Assembly (NCBI RefSeq): GCF_002419965.1
Contig: NZ_DIHC01000015.1
Location: 116,671 to 180,670 of the forward strand
Length of the DNA stretch: 64,000 bases
DNA from: Pseudomonas sp. UBA5706
GTDB lineage: Bacteria; Pseudomonadota; Gammaproteobacteria; Pseudomonadales; Pseudomonadaceae
Reading direction: 5' to 3'
A program made the position numbers and the translations under genes. The notes beneath the pieces were generated by a model. That model saw only the letters and a program-made list of their open reading frames with translations. It searched no databases and was not told where the DNA came from. Positions 60,665 to 64,000 of the stretch are shown piece after piece; position 1 is the first letter of the stretch; each line of letters begins with the position of its first letter.

Positions 60665-63082
60665 TTAGAACAAGACCTTCACCACATCCGAGAAGCGCTT
60701 GGCGAAGTGCACGGTGATGCCTTCTTTCAGATAATCGGGCAATTCTTCGAAGTTGCCACGGTTAGGCTCGGGCAGGATCAGTTCGAAGATTTTCTGCCGA
60801 CGCGCTGCGATGACTTTCTCCCGTACTCCGCCAATTGGCAGAACATGGCCGGTCAGGGTCAGCTCGCCGGTCATGGCCACACCTTTCTTTGGCGCCTGGT
60901 TACGCGCCAGGGAGAGCAGCGCGCTGGCCATTGTCACACCCGCGCTCGGGCCATCCTTGGGGGTCGCGCCTTCAGGCACGTGAAGGTGAACGAACGCCTC
61001 ATCGAAGAAGCCTTTGTCGCCGCCGAACTTCGCCAGGTTCGAGCTGACGTAGCTGTAGGCGATTTCCGCGGACTCTTTCATCACATCGCCCAACTGGCCC
61101 GTGAGCTTGAAGCCTCGGTTGAGCGTATGGATTCGCGTCGCTTCGATCGGCAGGGTGGCACCGCCCATGCTGGTCCAGGCCAGCCCCGTGATCACGCCGA
61201 TGCCGGACAACACTTGCTCGCTGCGGAAAACCGGCGTGCCCAGTGAGGCTTCCAGATCCTTCGGACCGATCTTGACCACGGTATCGGGGTTATCCAGCAG
61301 CTTGACCACGGCCTTGCGTACCAGTTTGCCCAGTTGTTTCTCAAGCTGCCGCACACCGGCTTCGCGGGCATAGCTTTCAATGACTGCACGCAACGCGCTG
61401 TCACTGATGCTCAAGCTGTTTTTCGACACGCCGGCCTTTTCCAGCTGCTTGGGCCAAAGGTGACGCTTGGCGATGGCAAGTTTTTCTTCGGTGATGTAGC
61501 CGGACAGGCGAATCACTTCCATACGGTCCAGCAACGGGCCGGGAATCGAATCCAGGGTATTGGCGGTGCAGACGAACAGCACTTTGGACAGGTCCAGACG
61601 CAAGTCCAGATAGTGGTCGAGGAATTCGACATTCTGTTCCGGGTCCAGGGTTTCCAGCAGCGCAGAGGCCGGGTCGCCCTGATAGCTTTGGCCCATCTTG
61701 TCGATTTCATCGAGCATGATGACCGGGTTCATCACTTCCACTTCCTTGAGCGCTTGCACCAGCTTGCCCGGTTGGGCGCCGATGTAGGTGCGGCGGTGGC
61801 CCTTGATCTCCGCTTCGTCGCGCATGCCGCCGACGCTGAAGCGATAGAAAGGACGGCCAAGGGACTCGGCGATGGATTTGCCGACGCTGGTTTTACCCAC
61901 CCCTGGCGGCCCGACCAGCAACACGATGGACCCCGAGATTTCGCCTTTGTAGGCGCCCACCGCGAGAAACTCCAGGATGCGGCTCTTGATGTCGTCGAGC
62001 CCGGCGTGGTGCTGGTCGAGCACCTTGCGCGCGTGCTTGAGGTCCAGCTTGTCCTCGCCGAAGACACCCCACGGCACCGAGCTTGCCCAGTCCAGGTAGT
62101 TGCGCGTGACAGCGTATTCCGGCGAACCGGTTTCCAGCACCGAGAGTTTATGAAGCTCTTCGTCGATGCGCTTGCGCGCCTGGGGCGGCAGGGTTTTGCC
62201 TTCCAGACGTTGTTCGAACTGTTCGATATCGGCGCTGCGGTCGTCCTTGGTCAGCCCCAGCTCCTGCTGAATGACCTTGAGCTGTTCCTTGAGAAAGAAC
62301 TCGCGCTGGTGCTCTCCGATCTTGCGATTCACCTCCGCCGAGATCTCTTTTTGCAAGCGCGCGACTTCGACTTCCTTGCGCAGCATCGGCAAGACCTTTT
62401 CCATGCGCTTGAGCACCGGCACGCAGTCGAGCACTTCCTGCAGCTCGACGCCAGTGGCGGAGGTCAGGGCAGCGGCAAAGTCGGTCAGCGGCGAAGGATC
62501 ATTGGGGCTGAAGCGATTGAGGTAGTTCTTCAGCTCTTCGCTGTACAGCGGGTTGAGTGGCAGCAGCTCCTTGATCGCGTTGATCAGCGCCATCCCATAG
62601 GCCTTGACCTCATCGGTCGGCTCGTTGGGCTGGTGCGGGTATTCGACTTCCACCAGAAACGGCGGGCGATGGTGCTTGAGCCAGGTCTTGATGCGTACGC
62701 GGCTCAGGCCCTGAGCAACGAATTGCAGCTTGCCGTTCTCACGACTGGCGTGGTGCACCTTGACCAGCGTGCCGTACTGAGGCAGCGCCTTGGTGTCGAA
62801 ATGGCGCGGATCGTCGGGCGGCGTGTCCATGAAGAATAGCGCCAGGGAGTGGTGATCGGATTTGCTCACCAGCTCCAGCGTTTCGGCCCAGGGTTCTTCA
62901 TTGACGATGACCGGCAGCACTTGCGCCGGAAAGAACGGGCGATTGTGAATCGGGATGATGTAGACCTGATCCGGGAGATTCTGGCCAGGCAAGGCAAGGC
63001 GTTTGTGGTCTGAACCAATGATTTCGTGTTCGTGATCGCCGTCATCGGACGGATGGGTAGCGTCTGCTTGCTGGTCGCTCAT
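60665..63082 (-). CDS. Lon-family ATP-dependent protease (AsrA-like)
   Basis: An 805-residue protease. It has an N-terminal substrate domain (IIPIHNRPFFPAQVLPV), an AAA+ domain with Walker A GPPGVGKTSVGKS and Walker B VIMLDEIDK, and a C-terminal protease domain with the Ser713 (KDGPSAGVT) and Lys756 dyad, 43 residues apart as in E. coli Lon. It is not beside clpX and hupB, where the housekeeping lon lies. Its position a few genes past pdxJ matches P. aeruginosa PA0779 (AsrA), a heat-shock and aminoglycoside-stress-linked Lon homologue. A sigma-32-type promoter stands upstream. Confidence 0.9.
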   Translation of the reverse strand: MSDQQADATHPSDDGDHEHEIIGSDHKRLALPGQNLPDQVYIIPIHNRPFFPAQVLPVIVNEEPWAETLELVSKSDHHSLALFFMDTPPDDPRHFDTKALPQYGTLVKVHHASRENGKLQFVAQGLSRVRIKTWLKHHRPPFLVEVEYPHQPNEPTDEVKAYGMALINAIKELLPLNPLYSEELKNYLNRFSPNDPSPLTDFAAALTSATGVELQEVLDCVPVLKRMEKVLPMLRKEVEVARLQKEISAEVNRKIGEHQREFFLKEQLKVIQQELGLTKDDRSADIEQFEQRLEGKTLPPQARKRIDEELHKLSVLETGSPEYAVTRNYLDWASSVPWGVFGEDKLDLKHARKVLDQHHAGLDDIKSRILEFLAVGAYKGEISGSIVLLVGPPGVGKTSVGKSIAESLGRPFYRFSVGGMRDEAEIKGHRRTYIGAQPGKLVQALKEVEVMNPVIMLDEIDKMGQSYQGDPASALLETLDPEQNVEFLDHYLDLRLDLSKVLFVCTANTLDSIPGPLLDRMEVIRLSGYITEEKLAIAKRHLWPKQLEKAGVSKNSLSISDSALRAVIESYAREAGVRQLEKQLGKLVRKAVVKLLDNPDTVVKIGPKDLEASLGTPVFRSEQVLSGIGVITGLAWTSMGGATLPIEATRIHTLNRGFKLTGQLGDVMKESAEIAYSYVSSNLAKFGGDKGFFDEAFVHLHVPEGATPKDGPSAGVTMASALLSLARNQAPKKGVAMTGELTLTGHVLPIGGVREKVIAARRQKIFELILPEPNRGNFEELPDYLKEGITVHFAKRFSDVVKVLF

Positions 63083-63111
63083 GGGGCACCTGCATAAATG
63101 GAGATGAGCCT

Positions 63112-63140
63112 TAGATGGGGCAGTCGGGCTCAGGTTTCAA
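63112..63140 (-). promoter_or_regulatory. Heat-shock (RpoH, sigma-32) promoter of the Lon-family gene
   Basis: On the minus strand TTGAAA (63135-63140) is followed after 14 bases by CCCCATCTA (63112-63120), an excellent match to the sigma-32 consensus CTTGAAA-N11-16-CCCCATNTA. The start codon is 30 bp downstream. Confidence 0.85.
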
Positions 63141-63344
63141 TAGTTACGGTCGATGGTAATGAATAAGGGTCGCGATCAAACGGTAGGGGCCGGGGGCGTT
63201 TTCCTCGGTGGCCGATGACGGGTGGCGTTATGCCTTCTCTATTGCGTGATCTTCGCTCACCGGTCGGTCACGCATCACCGGGATGCTGCAGGCTTGGGCA
63301 AGGCCGACGTTTTCGACCTACCGACCCCGCTGCCTGGACCTGCT

Positions 63345-63990
63345 ATGACCCTGTGGTTTCTTCCTCGCTATAGCGGCATCTGCGCTGTTCGCCAGATGGC
63401 AAGCGCCGCCACGCTGAGCGCCGAGTTCGTTGACGCCGACGGCAGGCCTCTGAGCGATGCGGTGCTGGCGCTTCAGGGGCCGGCTGGCAAGGCAGATCCT
63501 GCACCGAAGGCGGACATGGGCCGGAGCAACCAGGCGTTTTGCACCCCTTGTGCTGGCAGTGCGGACCGGTACGCAGATCACGTTTTCCCACTAGCGACGA
63601 CGTTCGCCGCCAGGTGTACTCGTTTTCCCCGGCAAAGTGTTTCGAATTGCGTCTTTATGGCGGCACGCCCTCTGATCCCGTGCGGTTCGATAAGCCTGAG
63701 GTGGTCGTGCCGGGCTGCAATATTCACGACTGGTTGGCTAGGCTACGTGGACGTGACCAACGATCCCTGGGGCGGTGTCAGCGATGACAAAGGCATCTTG
63801 ACCGTGGACCAGCAGGCCATTACGTGACAACCGTGTGGCATCCACACGCGCGATCGCCACAAGCGGTTTCGATTTCTTTCGCACGCCCCCTATATTGGAG
63901 ATGCACATCGCTTTCGATCCTGCCCGCGACCCCCGACATGGAGATGCGCCTCGCATTCGATTCTGCCCGGAGGGCGTAGGAGTCCAGCTT
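63345..63990 (+). pseudogene. Decayed cupredoxin-type (methylamine-utilisation-like) protein gene
   Basis: Pieces of one protein appear in different frames: ATLSAEFVDADGRPLSDAVLALQ near the start, then FPTSDDVRRQVYSFSPAKCFELRLYGGTPSDP and VVPGCNIHDW in a second frame, and LGYVDVTNDPWGGVSDDKGI back in the first. Order and motifs (GCNIHDW, a copper-site-like histidine) match periplasmic cupredoxin-domain proteins annotated as methylamine utilisation proteins. At least two frameshifts are needed, and the signal peptide is degraded. The 3' part runs to the window edge with a small duplication. Confidence 0.72.
63897..63969. repeat. Imperfect 30-bp direct repeat at the end of the pseudogene
   Basis: Units at 63897-63926 and 63940-63969 match at 26 of 30 bases (GGAGATGC...CGCPattern: both end GATTCTGCCCG or GATCCTGCCCG). 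They would encode EMRLAFD-type residues twice. The duplication is part of the decay of this locus. Confidence 0.7.
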
Positions 63991-64000
63991 GCTGACGATC

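Noticed and set aside
61334..62839. A 501-codon open frame opposite the Lon-family gene
   Set aside because: The opposite strand carries all Lon motifs; the shadow frame has no ribosome site or recognisable domain.

Overview
The window is chromosomal DNA of a Pseudomonas, most likely of the fluorescens/syringae lineage. The core run nadB, algU-mucA-mucB-mucD, lepA, lepB, rnc, era, recO, pdxJ, with tctDE/tctCBA, ung and an AsrA-type Lon protease around it, follows the known Pseudomonas order. Three features argue against P. aeruginosa: there is no mucC between mucB and mucD, no opdH between tctC and tctD, and rhlA stands alone without rhlB. No species is claimed.

Layout. 1-6.9 kb: a LysR regulator divergent from a 2-ketoarginine-decarboxylase-like TPP enzyme and an aldehyde dehydrogenase, then an AraC regulator, small enzymes and a flavin reductase. 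7.1-8.4 kb: two paralogous secreted proteins built of 13-residue repeats, each with its own terminator and a shared upstream DNA block. 8.5-13.1 kb: an alpha-ketoglutarate permease with a sigma-54 promoter, next to a MifR/MifS-like two-component system. 13.3-20.2 kb: periplasmic beta-glucosidase, a LemA/TPM trio, a methyltransferase and a DMT exporter. 20.4-26.7 kb: an accessory stretch of short or poorly known genes (a SIR2-like DUF4917 protein, small peptides, a beta-propeller protein, a C4-antisense-RNA-like element before a BRO-N antirepressor gene, a histidine-tailed transporter), simple repeats and tRNA-Gly(CCC). 26.9-32.7 kb: RhlA, a pseudouridine synthase, a diguanylate cyclase, a glycine-rich lipoprotein and an enoyl-CoA hydratase-family enzyme. 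32.9-40.3 kb: ung and the tricarboxylate transport and sensing locus. 40.3-63.1 kb: mostly housekeeping, including the envelope-stress sigma operon, and ending in a Lon-family protease behind a heat-shock-type promoter. Two decayed loci (a LysR gene and its neighbour at 59.7-60.5 kb; a cupredoxin-type gene at 63.3-64 kb) flank that protease gene.

How the genes work together. Several regulator-target circuits can be read directly: MifR with the sigma-54 promoter of the permease gene; TctDE with an 11-bp-periodic direct-repeat array between tctC and tctD; AlgU with its own promoter and the anti-sigma genes mucA and mucB; and RpoH with the Lon-family gene. The less described material is the paralogous repeat-protein pair with its conserved 41-bp upstream block, and the structured RNA plus hairpin-masked ribosome site in front of the orphan BRO-N gene.
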